A stretch of 64,000 bases of DNA from JAJZIH01 sp021785265 (GTDB lineage: Bacteria; Pseudomonadota; Gammaproteobacteria; JAKAQQ01), in contig DAHWSH010000011.1 of NCBI GenBank assembly GCA_027338645.1, positions 62,001 through 126,000 of the forward strand, read 5' to 3'. The notes under the pieces were generated by a model. It was not told the DNA's origin. It did not search any database and saw only the letters and a program-made list of their open reading frames with translations. The translations under genes were made by a program, and so were the position numbers. Of this stretch, positions 52,003 to 61,457 are shown in pieces (position 1 is the first letter of the stretch; each line of letters starts with the position of its first letter).

Positions 52003-54945
52003 ATGCCCTCCCCACACTTCAGCCAAATACATCGTATAGTCATAATTATACTTGGCTTTTTTCCCTTATGGGCCCTTATTCCAGTCGTCGCAATTGCCCA
52101 GACCCAGCCGGCCCACCATGCGCGAAGAGGATCCTCCAGTTCGAGTGCATCTTCCTCCCGGGTAACCCATCTCACCCGAATCCGCGTGACCGGATCCAGC
52201 CTGGTCACCACCTCCGCGCGGGCTCCGACTCCCATTTACGTTATCCGGGGAAAGGCCTTGATCAGCGAGGGATATGTCACGATTGGCCAAGTGATTTCAC
52301 GCCTCTCCTTCGACGGCTCCGCCGCCAGCTCATCCAGTGCCTTCACCAGTCAGTTCACAAACGGGGGGGAAGCCAACGTGAGCCTGCACAGCCTGGGGCA
52401 TAACCGGGTCCTCGTTCTGGTCAACGGCAAGCGTTGGGTGAGTGGTCTCAAAGGCGATGTCAATCTCGACGAGATTCCGTTGGCCCTCGTTCGGCGAATC
52501 GAAATTTTCGATGCCAACGGCGGCGCCCGCTACGGTTCAGGCGCCATCGCCGGTGTTGTCAACATCATCACCCAGCGCGCCTTCAACGGATCAACCTTAT
52601 CCTTGTACGACGGGATCTACCAAGGAAACGGGAACTGGGGAGGGGCCACCCAAGGACTTTCTTTCGCGACCGGCACCTCCTCAAAAAACAGCGGCATGAT
52701 CTTCGGTTTCACTTACTTCAATCAGGCCGGGATACCGGCCGGCGACCGGAACATCTCGAGCGAACCGATTGCTGGAACAGGAGTCACGCGCGGCAGCTTG
52801 GCTACTCCACAGGGGACCTTCGAGTTTGTTCCCGAAAGCGGCCCACTCACCAACTCCAGCCTCTGCCCGACGACCAATGGACAGCCACTCTGTGACCTGA
52901 CCCGTGTTCCGGGAACCAGCGGCCCCAATCTCACCAACTTCACACCCTTTACCCAGTCTGATCGCTTCAACACGGCACCCTTCAACGAACTGCTTGAGCC
53001 ACAGGAACGCACCAGCTTCTACGTCCACGGCTTCCACCACATCAACTCTCGGCTCAACTGGACCTTCTCGGCTTTCTACAACCGGCTCAATTCTTCCGAG
53101 CAATCGGCCCCTCCCCTGCTCATCCTGGGAAAAAATGGGCTGAACATCAACATTGCCGCCAATCAGCCCTATAACCCCTTCGGCACCGCCTTGGACTCGA
53201 GCGGGCCGAACGCCAACCTGATTTCCCTAGGCCGAGCCATGCTTGAAGATGGTCCCCTGCTCCTCACGGAACAGATCAACATGTTGCGCCTATCCACAGG
53301 AGTCAAGGGGATTTTCGGGCCCAGATCCGCACCCTGGCTGTGGAATGCCTATGTCATCTACAGCCAAAATGACGTAAGCAACACCAACTATGGGCGTTTC
53401 AATCTCTCCCACTTGGCGTTTGCCTTGTCTGCCCCGACCGTCTGTGCCTCACAACCTGGATGCGTTCCACTCAATCTGTTCGGGGGGCCAGGAACCATTA
53501 CGAACGCCATGCTGAAATACATCGGGTTTACCGAAGTCAACACGATTGACAATACCCAGCGCATCGTCGGGGCCAACGTCTCCTCACCAGGCCTTTGGAA
53601 TGACGGAGCCGGCCGGTTACGGATCGAGGCAGGGTATCAGTTCAGAGATCATGCCGGGATTTCGAGCCCGAATCCGATTGCCCAAGCCGGCGAGGACAGT
53701 GCGAGCCCTGGCATTCCGGTATTGCCGACCGTCGGCAGCTACGCCACCAACTCGATCTATGCAACCCTGCACCTGCCCATCCTCCGGAAAGTACCCGGGT
53801 TTCGCCGCTTCAGTTTAGATATTACCCACCGGTACTCGCACTACAATACGTTTGGGCCGATCCAGCTCACCCAGATCGCCCTCCACGACCGGATCAACCG
53901 CGCCTGGACCCTCCGGGCGGTGTGGGGACAGAGTTTCCGAACCCCGGATCTCCATGAAACGAACTCCGCCCTAGTCGACGAGCTCGTTCCAGTCTCAGAT
54001 CCCTGCAGCAATTATTCCACCGCCACACCGGCGGTGCAGCGATCCTGCGCTGCGGCCGGCGTCCCCACTACCTATGTTCAACCGGAATCGACGGTTGAAG
54101 AACTAGCGGGAGGGAATCCTAACCTCCAGCCTGAAACGGCCATCAACCGGACTCTCGGGTTCGTGTGGACCCCACCTGCCTTCCCGCTGGAAGTCGAAGT
54201 TGACTACTACCGCATCACGATCAACCAGGCCATCGGCGCCCCAGGAGCTCAGGAAGTCCTGAACGGCTGCTACTTGTCCGGCAACCCCCTGGATTGTTCT
54301 CGGATCAGCCGTGCCTCGGATGGCGTAATCCAGTCGATCAACAACACCGATTCCAATCTGGGCGGGATCATGACCGACGGTATCGATGGGCTTGCCGAGT
54401 ACCGCTTTCCTTCAACCTCGGCCGGCAATTTCACCGCCAGTCTGATGATGAGCTGGGTCCACAACTATAAACTCACCACTCCCGCTTTCCCCTCAGGGAC
54501 CAATGTCACAAACCTGGTGGGTGTGGAAAGGGGAGGGACTTCTTTTCCCCTGGGAGTTCCGCGGCTCAAAGCCACCTATGTCATCGACTGGAACCGGGGC
54601 CCTTACGAAGGTAGTGTTGATTTCAGATACATCAGTCCGCTTTCCGAATCGTGCAGTGACTTTCTAAACGGGACACCGGAAAGTCTGACCGCCCTAGGTC
54701 TCTGTTCCGAACCGGACTACCAGAACAACTCGTTCTCACGGACCGTGCTCAGTAGCGAGTTCTATACCGATCTTCAGGTCGGCTACGACATTGCGGCTTG
54801 GCAAACAGAGATCCGCCTTGGAGTCCGAAATCTGTTCGGGCGCAATCCTCCGATCTCGACCAATGCGGTCATTGACAGTTATGATCCCTCCATCTACGAC
54901 ATTCCGGGCCGTTTCCTGTACGTCGACCTTTCCAGCCAGTTTTAG
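52003..54945 (+). CDS. TonB-dependent outer-membrane receptor
   Basis: A 980-residue receptor with signal peptide (to about residue 30), a TonB-box-like segment (HLTRIRVTGSSLV), a plug domain at about 70-190 (PTPIYVIRGKAL, RVLVLVNGKRWVSG, RRIEIFDANGGARYGSGAIAGVVNIIT) and a 22-strand barrel ending in FLYVDLSSQF. The Ser-rich plug form is typical of Xanthomonadales-like receptors that import glycans, peptides or siderophores. No Fur-like site was recognised and no linked TonB or enzyme genes identify the ligand. AGGA lies upstream of the ATG. Confidence 0.92.
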   Translation: MPSPHFSQIHRIVIIILGFFPLWALIPVVAIAQTQPAHHARRGSSSSSASSSRVTHLTRIRVTGSSLVTTSARAPTPIYVIRGKALISEGYVTIGQVISRLSFDGSAASSSSAFTSQFTNGGEANVSLHSLGHNRVLVLVNGKRWVSGLKGDVNLDEIPLALVRRIEIFDANGGARYGSGAIAGVVNIITQRAFNGSTLSLYDGIYQGNGNWGGATQGLSFATGTSSKNSGMIFGFTYFNQAGIPAGDRNISSEPIAGTGVTRGSLATPQGTFEFVPESGPLTNSSLCPTTNGQPLCDLTRVPGTSGPNLTNFTPFTQSDRFNTAPFNELLEPQERTSFYVHGFHHINSRLNWTFSAFYNRLNSSEQSAPPLLILGKNGLNINIAANQPYNPFGTALDSSGPNANLISLGRAMLEDGPLLLTEQINMLRLSTGVKGIFGPRSAPWLWNAYVIYSQNDVSNTNYGRFNLSHLAFALSAPTVCASQPGCVPLNLFGGPGTITNAMLKYIGFTEVNTIDNTQRIVGANVSSPGLWNDGAGRLRIEAGYQFRDHAGISSPNPIAQAGEDSASPGIPVLPTVGSYATNSIYATLHLPILRKVPGFRRFSLDITHRYSHYNTFGPIQLTQIALHDRINRAWTLRAVWGQSFRTPDLHETNSALVDELVPVSDPCSNYSTATPAVQRSCAAAGVPTTYVQPESTVEELAGGNPNLQPETAINRTLGFVWTPPAFPLEVEVDYYRITINQAIGAPGAQEVLNGCYLSGNPLDCSRISRASDGVIQSINNTDSNLGGIMTDGIDGLAEYRFPSTSAGNFTASLMMSWVHNYKLTTPAFPSGTNVTNLVGVERGGTSFPLGVPRLKATYVIDWNRGPYEGSVDFRYISPLSESCSDFLNGTPESLTALGLCSEPDYQNNSFSRTVLSSEFYTDLQVGYDIAAWQTEIRLGVRNLFGRNPPISTNAVIDSYDPSIYDIPGRFLYVDLSSQF

Positions 54946-55017
54946 TGAGAGCCACCGTGGGCGGGGCGGTACAATCCTCTCCCAAAGGAGGGAAGTTCTC
55001 CTCCCGCCCACCCGTCG

Positions 55018-55707
55018 ATGAAGGAATCGGACCCGCACACCCAAGAGTTACAGCCAACTCCTTTCGATCTCCTCATGGGACAGATCCGGGAGTGTCACCA
55101 TTGTGCAGGCCGGATCCCCGAACCTCGTCCCGTCGTGCGTGCCCATCCGCAGGCCCGTCTTCTCATTGTCGGGCAGGCCCCAGGGCTCCGCGTACACCAG
55201 TCGGGCATTCCTTGGAATGATCCGAGTGGCAACACCCTGCGCGAATGGCTACAAATCGACCGTGCGCGCTTTTACGACCCGACAACCGTAGCCATCCTGC
55301 CGGTTGGATTCTGCTATCCCGGGAGAGGGCCCAATGGGGATCTCCCACCCCGCCCTGAATGTGCGGCCCTTTGGCGGTCCCCCCTTCTCAGAAAACTCCC
55401 CAACTGCAGGCTCACCCTCTTGATCGGCCGCTACGCACACCACCTCTATCAAGCTGAAACCCGGACCCTGAGTGTCACGGAGACCGTGCGCCAAGCGCAC
55501 TGCTGGCTACCCCGTTTTTTCATGCTCCCACATCCTTCGCCCCGAAACCGGCTCTGGCTCCGCAAACATCCCTGGTTCGAACGGGAGACCCTACCCAGGC
55601 TGAGAATCCTTCTCGAGTCCATCTTGGAGGCCCAATCCGGATTCTGCCAACCCCTATTCTCCTCTGCCATCAAGGAGCCGATCGATGATTCCGGTTTACC
55701 ACGTTGA
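55018..55707 (+). CDS. Uracil-DNA glycosylase superfamily protein (Fe-S type)
   Basis: A 229-residue DNA-repair protein. It has the glycosylase motif A (LLIVGQAPGLRVHQSGIPWND) and the C-terminal catalytic loop HPSPRNRLW. Cysteines in ECHHC (26 and 29) and, 16 residues apart, in GFCYPG and PECAAL are spaced as in family 4/5 enzymes that hold a 4Fe-4S cluster. The group excises uracil or damaged bases; the substrate is not proven. The ATG was chosen because the family N-terminus begins just inside; the TonB gene ends 72 bases upstream. Overlaps the PhzF-like start by 23 bases. Confidence 0.85.
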   Translation: MKESDPHTQELQPTPFDLLMGQIRECHHCAGRIPEPRPVVRAHPQARLLIVGQAPGLRVHQSGIPWNDPSGNTLREWLQIDRARFYDPTTVAILPVGFCYPGRGPNGDLPPRPECAALWRSPLLRKLPNCRLTLLIGRYAHHLYQAETRTLSVTETVRQAHCWLPRFFMLPHPSPRNRLWLRKHPWFERETLPRLRILLESILEAQSGFCQPLFSSAIKEPIDDSGLPR

Positions 55708-56491
55708 TGTTTTCACTTCCGAGTTGTTCCGGGGGAATCCGGCAGCGGTCTGTCCCCTGGCGAACTGGTTGCCTGACAAACTCCTCCTCGCCATTGCCAT
55801 GGAAAACCAGTGTCCTGAAACTGCCTTCTGCATCTTGGGCCGCGACCCCATGCCCCTGCGCTGGTTTTCCCCTCGAACCGAAGTACCTCTCTGCGGGCAT
55901 GCCACCTTGGCGACCGGTTTTGCTCTGCTCACCTTGGATCCGAGACGCCATCAAATTGAGTTCGAAACCGCAAGTGGTCATCTCCGCGTCGAACGTGCCG
56001 GACACCGCTACGCACTAGACCTTCCCGCAATCGATCTCGGCGACCCTTTGCCCGAGGAACTTTCCAGACGGCTCCTCGCAAACCTCGGTATCCCGTCTAC
56101 ATCGGGAAACTGCTTCGGCAACAACCGACATCTCGTCGTCATCCTTGAAAACCCGTGCGATGTGGAGCAGGCCCAGCCGAACTTTCCGGAACTCATGGCC
56201 CTAGATTCGCGGGATATCCTGATCACCGCCCCCGGCATCAAGCATGACTTTGTTTCGCGCTACTTTGCCCCTTCGATCGGTATTCCGGAAGATCCTGTCA
56301 CAGGCTCTGCCCATGGCTTGCTTGTCCCGTACTGGTCCAAACGACTGGGCCGTAAAGTACTGAGGGCCCGCCAATGCTCACCACGAGGCGGTGAATTGAG
56401 CGGGGAATGGCAGGGCGATCGGGTCCGTCTCGAGGGGGATTGTCGGCTTTACCTGCGTGGGGAAATTCTGATCGACGGAACCGCTTGCTAG
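55685..56491 (+). CDS. PhzF-family isomerase/epimerase-like protein
   Basis: A 268-residue protein of the diaminopimelate-epimerase-like fold. It opens with YHVDVFTSELFRGNPAAVC; the general acid/base Glu45 is in NQCPETAF, and PLCGHATLA and GIPEDPVTGSAHG are the family signatures. Members isomerise small metabolites (phenazine precursors or others). No phenazine genes are present, so the substrate is unknown. The start overlaps the glycosylase by 23 bases and the stop overlaps convergent permease by four. Confidence 0.9.
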   Translation: MIPVYHVDVFTSELFRGNPAAVCPLANWLPDKLLLAIAMENQCPETAFCILGRDPMPLRWFSPRTEVPLCGHATLATGFALLTLDPRRHQIEFETASGHLRVERAGHRYALDLPAIDLGDPLPEELSRRLLANLGIPSTSGNCFGNNRHLVVILENPCDVEQAQPNFPELMALDSRDILITAPGIKHDFVSRYFAPSIGIPEDPVTGSAHGLLVPYWSKRLGRKVLRARQCSPRGGELSGEWQGDRVRLEGDCRLYLRGEILIDGTAC

Positions 56492-57864
56492 ACTGGGAGA
56501 TCAGGTTCCCGTTTCTTTTCGGGAAGGCGAGGATGGGTGCGCTGCCAGATCCAGTAGACCGGGATGCCCGCCAGGGTAAGACCCAAGCTCAGCAACACAT
56601 CGAATGGCTTCTGCCACAGAGCCCCCAAAAGCACTAGAATGGAAGCCAGAAGGAAAATCCCCGGTACCCAAGGATAGCCCCAAACCCGGTACGGACGCTC
56701 CAAGTGGGGACGCTTTCTGCGGAGCCAGAATAATCCGAGTACGGACAACATCAGAAAGGGCCAGATCCCGAGCACGTAGGCGGCAGCCAGGTCCGCGAAG
56801 TTCCGGAACGTGACGAAAATGATGGCGAGTACGGCATCCATGATGATGGCTACATGAGGAGTGTGAAACCGGGGATGGGCGCGCCCAACGTTCCGGAAAA
56901 AAAGACCGTCCTCAGCCATGGCGTAGAACACCCGTGGGTCGGACATGACGCTTCCGTTCAGCGACCCCAAGACAGAAACCATGACCAAGAGGGCCACGGC
57001 AATGGCGGCGAATGATCCGCCAAACGATGCCAACGAGGCAACGGCCACAGAAGGATGGGCTGCCACACCAGACAGGGACAGGATGTGGAGATAACCCCCA
57101 TTGATGCCGAGATAGAGCACGAGCACAAGGAGTGTTCCGACAATCAGCGAGAGCGGCAGGTTCCGTTCCGGCTCCCGTACTTCACCTGACAGGGCGGTCA
57201 GGTTTTCCCAGCCATCATAGGCCCAGAGAACTGCAAGAAGTGCCAGCATCAATCCACCGAAAACACCGGGACTGGTAGGGGCGTTCGGAACAGAGGGAAA
57301 GCGCACGCCCACTGCAGCGGGATGTACCCAGAACCACAGCAGGAATCCCAGGCCGAGGAGCGTGACCAGCTTGATTGAGCCAAATACGTTCTGTACTCGG
57401 GCCCCCATTCCGACTGAACGGATCTGGATCAGAGCCACACCGGCAATTAGGAGCGCGGACGCTAAGTGGCGCCCCGCATTCCCCAGTGGCAAAAAAGTCG
57501 CTAGATATTCAGAAAAGATAAGCGATTGGGCCGCCCAGGAAATTGGATCCGTCAACAGCCACATCCAGCCGAAAAGGAAGGCGGGTATCCGGCCGAAAGC
57601 TTCCCGGATGTAGACGTAAAGTCCTCCGGCATGAGGGTAGAGCGCGGCCAGTTCCGCGACCGACAGGGCACCACAAAGAGCGATGATGCCTCCCACGATC
57701 CAGACTCCATAAAACAGAAATGGTGAATGGACATCCAAGGCAACCAGTGAGGGAACCCGGTAGAGCCCGGTTCCAATCACGATCCCCAAGACGACCATGA
57801 CCCCGGTGAAGGGGCCCAAGCGTCTCACTAAGCCAGTTTTTTCAGATCCAGCATCTCCGCTCAT
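56488..57864 (-). CDS. APC-family amino-acid permease (LAT/cationic type)
   Basis: A 458-residue permease with about 12 helices. The N-terminal helix bears RLGPFTGVMVVLGIVIGTGLYRVPS, the APC substrate motif, and the intracellular loop is GYLHILSLSGVAAHPS-like. It is translated from an ATG overlapping the upstream methyltransferase stop (ATGA), which makes the two a coupled pair. Ligands could include arginine or methylated arginine, but only genomic context suggests this. Confidence 0.88.
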   Translation of the reverse strand: MSGDAGSEKTGLVRRLGPFTGVMVVLGIVIGTGLYRVPSLVALDVHSPFLFYGVWIVGGIIALCGALSVAELAALYPHAGGLYVYIREAFGRIPAFLFGWMWLLTDPISWAAQSLIFSEYLATFLPLGNAGRHLASALLIAGVALIQIRSVGMGARVQNVFGSIKLVTLLGLGFLLWFWVHPAAVGVRFPSVPNAPTSPGVFGGLMLALLAVLWAYDGWENLTALSGEVREPERNLPLSLIVGTLLVLVLYLGINGGYLHILSLSGVAAHPSVAVASLASFGGSFAAIAVALLVMVSVLGSLNGSVMSDPRVFYAMAEDGLFFRNVGRAHPRFHTPHVAIIMDAVLAIIFVTFRNFADLAAAYVLGIWPFLMLSVLGLFWLRRKRPHLERPYRVWGYPWVPGIFLLASILVLLGALWQKPFDVLLSLGLTLAGIPVYWIWQRTHPRLPEKKREPDLPV

Positions 57865-58853
57865 GATCGGGGATTCCTCCAGCGGGTTTGGTTCTTGTTA
57901 CGACGCTGAGCGACCTGGTCCAGCCTTGCCTCTGGGCTTTCGAGATCGCCCTTCTCGATCGACTGACTTTGGATCTTCCCCCGCACATGGGTCGTCCACT
58001 CAAAGTCAACGCCGGTCTGATCCGAAAAGCAGGCATTAATCTCGAGTCCCAATGTCTCACCAGAAGCAAGTCGGACAGGCTCCAAAATGGGTGCGAAAAT
58101 CTGTTCCCAGTGAGTAGGGGCTGAATCCGGTGCAGTCGAGAGAATAACTCCATCGATGAGTTCGGCAGTCCACCACAACGCGAAACCAAACACCCAACCT
58201 GTCTGTTCAAACGACCAATCCACTCGACACTGTCTCCGGCTCCGGTAGCGGGTTCCGAAATCGATCCGGTCCCAGATGCGAGCAGAGGGGATCCCGGCGA
58301 AATCGACTGGCAGGATCGTTCGAACGTAGAGATTCTGGCGACTCAAACGGCTGAGGGGCGTCAGATCTAGGCTTAGTCCGTTCGCCCGCCAGGGGTCGAG
58401 TTCAGACCATAAACGGGCACTCCCGACCGGTCGGACATAGAGGGTCAGTGAATTCGGTATACGGATCCCACCCGGTACCAGAAAACGGCGTGCATCCCAC
58501 AGAATCTCACCGATTCCCTCTTCGAGTCCCAGATTACCCAAAGTTTCGGAAACCACGAGATCGACCGGCTCCGGATCCAGAATCGCCTTCGAATCCTCGG
58601 CGAAAACCGTAATCCGTGAAAGGTGATTGCGTCGCACGAGGGACTCCGAAAGCTTCGCCAGCGGAACTTCCCGCTCATAAAGGGTGGTTGAACTGGCGCC
58701 CAAGGCATCAGACATGAATCCTAGCCAACCGGTCCCCGAACCCAGGTCTGCTACGCGGGTGACACCCGGTTGAATTGCCTGTTTCAGCGCTTGGCAGAAC
58801 GCCTCATTACGGACATGGTCGGCCGCCAAACGGCGATGGTAATCGATCAGCAT
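57861..58853 (-). CDS. PRMT-like class I methyltransferase
   Basis: A 330-residue SAM-dependent methyltransferase resembling protein arginine methyltransferases: motif I DLGSGTG (36-42), Glu60 at the end of beta-2, and the double-E loop SETLGNLGLEE with Glu103 and Glu112 nine residues apart, as in PRMT1 (144 and 153). Near the C-terminus PTHWEQIFAPI matches the PRMT THW loop. The N-terminal HRRLAADHVRNEAFCQAL resembles the PRMT helix. PRMTs are mainly eukaryotic, so this is notable. The target is unknown. Coupled to the permease. The insertion sequence interrupts its upstream region. Confidence 0.8.
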   Translation of the reverse strand: MLIDYHRRLAADHVRNEAFCQALKQAIQPGVTRVADLGSGTGWLGFMSDALGASSTTLYEREVPLAKLSESLVRRNHLSRITVFAEDSKAILDPEPVDLVVSETLGNLGLEEGIGEILWDARRFLVPGGIRIPNSLTLYVRPVGSARLWSELDPWRANGLSLDLTPLSRLSRQNLYVRTILPVDFAGIPSARIWDRIDFGTRYRSRRQCRVDWSFEQTGWVFGFALWWTAELIDGVILSTAPDSAPTHWEQIFAPILEPVRLASGETLGLEINACFSDQTGVDFEWTTHVRGKIQSQSIEKGDLESPEARLDQVAQRRNKNQTRWRNPRS

Positions 58854-58863
58854 AAAAGGGATC

Positions 58864-58881
58864 CCGAACCTGCATCCTTGC
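58864..58881 (+). repeat. left copy of target-site duplication
   Basis: CCGAACCTGCATCCTTGC is repeated exactly at 60038-60055, flanking the insertion sequence. The next base (T) is shared, so the duplication is 18 or 19 bases. Identity of the two copies indicates a recent insertion. Confidence 0.85.
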
Positions 58882-60037
58882 TGTCAAGGCAAAATAGAAA
58901 TGTCCGGTAGTTGCGCAAAATAGAAATGTCCGGTTGGAGGGCTGTCAGGGGGTAGCCGAAGAGCCATCCCCTGGAGACAGTGATGCAGGGTAGCGGCGCC
59001 AAGGGTGGTGGGGTGCCAGGTGAGACTTCTCGGACCAGTGGTGGGCTTTGAGGATGTCATCGACGCCGGTATTGAGGGTTTTGTCATCCACCGGGGTGGG
59101 CACCATCTGCACAGGGTTGAAGACCTTGTAGGGTAGTACAGCTTGCCCGTGCAGCAGCCCGATGCGCCCGTCAGGGTAGAGCACGACGCCGACGGTTGAT
59201 CCGCGCAGCGCGTAGCGAGGTGCGCCGCCGGTTTGCACGAGGTAACGTTGGCGGTTGAACGACAGCACCAGATCTTTGGGGAGTTTGCGGCGGCGGTGGG
59301 TGGCGCAGAGGCGCGTCCGCGTGGGAGCATCGCCCGCGTAGGGCGTATGGGCGTCTTCCGGGTTTTCGGGTGCGTCCGCAAAGCGGGTATGGTGCTCGGC
59401 CAGATGTCCGGACAGCCGGGCATTGGCCGCAGCGATGTCGCGGATGCCCCCCAGCCGCAGGGCTTTGACTAGACGATCCGACAAGGTCTGGAACAGCCGT
59501 TCCACGCGCCCCTTGGCCTGTGGGCTCAGGGCCTGGATCGTGGTCCTGTCTAAGGCAGCAGTGGCGCGCTGGAACTGCGGACGTGGACAGGGCGAGTGAA
59601 GGAACTTGCGACGCACTGTGCCTGCTTGCCACAAACCTTCGGCGATCATCCAGCCGCACAGGGTTTCCTTGGATACCGAAAAGCTCTCGCTGCGTAAATA
59701 CTCGGCCACCAAGGTAGGGCTGAAGTCCGCATAGCGCTCCCTTACCCGATCCACCATGGCGTCCTTGATCAACTCCGCAAAGCGCCGATTCGATGGCTGG
59801 CCACGGTGCCGACTGACAAGGCCGACGGCCCCCTCACGCTCATAGCGTCGTCGTCCCCACCGCAGCTGCCGATCCGACAGCCCCAACGCCTGACCCGCCC
59901 GGCCCAGACTGACCACGCCATCCGCCACCTGCCTCAACAGCTCCAGCCGCTTGACCTCTTTTCCGCTCATCTCGATCCGCTCCGGCATCTCACTCTCCAA
60001 ACCCACACGATGCAGACATTTCTAACTTGCTCTTACA
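58882..60037 (-). mobile_element. Defective ISNCY-like insertion sequence, 1156 bp
   Basis: Bounded by imperfect terminal inverted repeats of 25 bases (58882-58906 and 60013-60037; 19 of 25 positions match) starting TGT, and flanked by an 18-19 bp perfect direct repeat. The transposase inside lacks its middle third. Two 20-base repeats (58889-58908 and 58915-58934) at the left end look like transposase-binding subsites. The left end also carries TTGACA pointing outward on the minus strand without a matching -10. Confidence 0.8.
58945..59988 (-). pseudogene. Internally deleted ISNCY-type transposase
   Basis: A 347-codon frame from an ATG with GGAGAG upstream; a GTG at 60006 is an alternative. 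The N-terminus is the usual HTH region (VSLGRAGQALGLSDRQLRWG; SRHRGQPSNRR) and the C-terminus has SPQAKGRVERLFQTLSDRLVKALRLGG with the third acidic residue. The stretch between about residues 130 and 160 jumps directly from RRKFLHSP to RTTIQALSPQAKGR, omitting roughly 110-120 residues that normally carry the first two catalytic aspartates (DGS..., DDAT..., SDKHSVF-like). The reading frame is kept, so the protein would be stable but not active alone. Confidence 0.75.
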
Positions 60038-60055
60038 CCGAACCTGCATCCTTGC
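60038..60055 (+). repeat. right copy of target-site duplication
   Basis: Identical to 58864-58881. The TTGACA of the downstream gene promoter begins immediately after it. Confidence 0.85.
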
Positions 60056-60083
60056 TTGACAAGAGATTTCGCCCCATTATGAT
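60056..60083 (+). promoter_or_regulatory. strong sigma-70 promoter next to the insertion sequence
   Basis: TTGACA (60056-60061), 16-base spacer, TATGAT (60078-60083). The start near 60090 lies about 18 bases before the ATG at 60108. The insertion ended 19 bases upstream without damaging it. Confidence 0.7.
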
Positions 60084-60107
60084 GAAAAGTCGCCGGGAGT
60101 GCTCACC

Positions 60108-60671
60108 ATGTGGAAACAGATCTGGCAGATTGCAACCACGGTTGTCCTTTCGGGAGGAATATGCTTCTCAGCCAGTTGTGCCGTGAGTCCTTTCCACGCA
60201 TTTCACCCGGAGATCCAGTCCGCACAGGCCCGAAAAAACCCGATCTGGATCTACCAGGTTACCCTTCCGGGCGTGCTTCGGAATCCCGAGCACCAGATGG
60301 TCGTTCCCGTCGATGTAACCTTCATCAACACAAGCCGAAACCCAATCAGCAAGATTCGGTTCGTCTACCTCACCTATGACAGCCTCGGGATCATTCGTCG
60401 CGATCCCCAGAACAATCGTCCTTGGGCGCTCGAGTTGCGTGTCCGGGGCCCCTTCGAACCGGGACATGCCTACGAAGTGGATACCCAACCCGAAGGACTG
60501 CCGGGTCTCGGAACCTCATGCATCCGGCTGGTTTCTCTGTCGATCCACTGGCCGGATCATGCCGTCAGGATCCACGGCAAGGCTCTCGCTCAAGACATTG
60601 CGCCCATACTTCGGAAGCATTGCGCAGACCTCGGACCCGCCATCTTTGTCCGTTCGCAAGGTGGGCGCTAG
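60108..60671 (+). CDS. Exported protein of unknown function
   Basis: A 187-residue protein with a signal peptide (WKQIWQIATTVVLSGGICFS, cut near SASCA) and a beta-rich mature part (IYQVTLPGVLRNPEHQMVVPVDVTFINTS..., then a pair of cysteines in TSCIRLVSL and KHCADLG). The fold resembles a small immunoglobulin-like or lipocalin-like domain. The ATG follows GGGAG by eight bases and is served by a strong promoter. I do not recognise the family. It now lies beside the insertion sequence, and was originally divergent from the PRMT-like gene. Confidence 0.75.
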   Translation: MWKQIWQIATTVVLSGGICFSASCAVSPFHAFHPEIQSAQARKNPIWIYQVTLPGVLRNPEHQMVVPVDVTFINTSRNPISKIRFVYLTYDSLGIIRRDPQNNRPWALELRVRGPFEPGHAYEVDTQPEGLPGLGTSCIRLVSLSIHWPDHAVRIHGKALAQDIAPILRKHCADLGPAIFVRSQGGR

Positions 60672-60701
60672 GGAATCGGAGCCTGCTCGCTCCAGAACCG
60701 A

Positions 60702-61241
60702 TCAGCCGGCGGTTTTTTGATTAAAGTCCTTGAGGATCAACAGCGTCAAGTCGTACTGGGATTTCGCATAAACGGTTCCCTCAGCCGTATCGAACACGAT
60801 GGCAAAATTATTCGCTTGGGCATACTTTTTAATCAGTGCCAAGAGACGGGTGCGAATGGGGTTCAAAAGCGCCACACGCTTGGCCTCGATCCGCGAATGG
60901 GTTTTCTCGTAGAGATTCCTGAGCGCCAGTTCACCCTGTTGGTAAGCGGCAATATTTTTTTTCTGCTGCGCTTTCGTCTCGTGCGGAAGGTTCTTGCGTA
61001 GGAGCGTTTCTTCGAGATGAAGACGGTCTTGAGCCCGCTTGAAAGCCGCGGCTTGGCTTTTCACATAGCTTTTGAGCTCGCGTGAGGCTGCCTGGCCTGC
61101 GGTCGAGTGGGAAACGACGTAAAGCAGGTTAATGACACCAATCTTCTCGGATTGAGCCTCGGCGGGACACAGGGCAGACGCCCCTATCCCCAGGCTAGCG
61201 ATCAAGGCAACGATGACGGTGGTCTGACGCACGGTACGCAT
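60702..61241 (-). CDS. OmpH/Skp-like periplasmic chaperone
   Basis: A 179-residue protein with a signal peptide ending near AEAQ, a short beta segment (KIGVINLLYVVSHSTAGQ), then long helices forming the tentacle (about 45-135: SRELKSYVKSQAAAFKRAQDRLHLEETLLRK...) and a final beta strand region FAIVFDTAEGTVYA. Skp-like proteins hold unfolded outer-membrane proteins. Its isolation from bamA and lpxD is unusual. Convergent with the previous gene. Confidence 0.85.
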   Translation of the reverse strand: MRTVRQTTVIVALIASLGIGASALCPAEAQSEKIGVINLLYVVSHSTAGQAASRELKSYVKSQAAAFKRAQDRLHLEETLLRKNLPHETKAQQKKNIAAYQQGELALRNLYEKTHSRIEAKRVALLNPIRTRLLALIKKYAQANNFAIVFDTAEGTVYAKSQYDLTLLILKDFNQKTAG

Positions 61242-61457
61242 GGACTTCAGTACTCCAGCTGTCGCGGGATATCATGGATTTAAGAGACTGCGGATCTTGA
61301 GGTTACCCAAAACCCAAGGTTTAAGAGGCTTCCCCAATTCTGCCTAGTCTACCAGACTCAGGGCAAAACGGGTCTCCGAAGAGGACCCTGCCCCCCGGCT
61401 CCGCCGAGCGGGAAAGGCTAAAATGGCCTGCCTTGTAACCCACATCCTAACCCGGAC

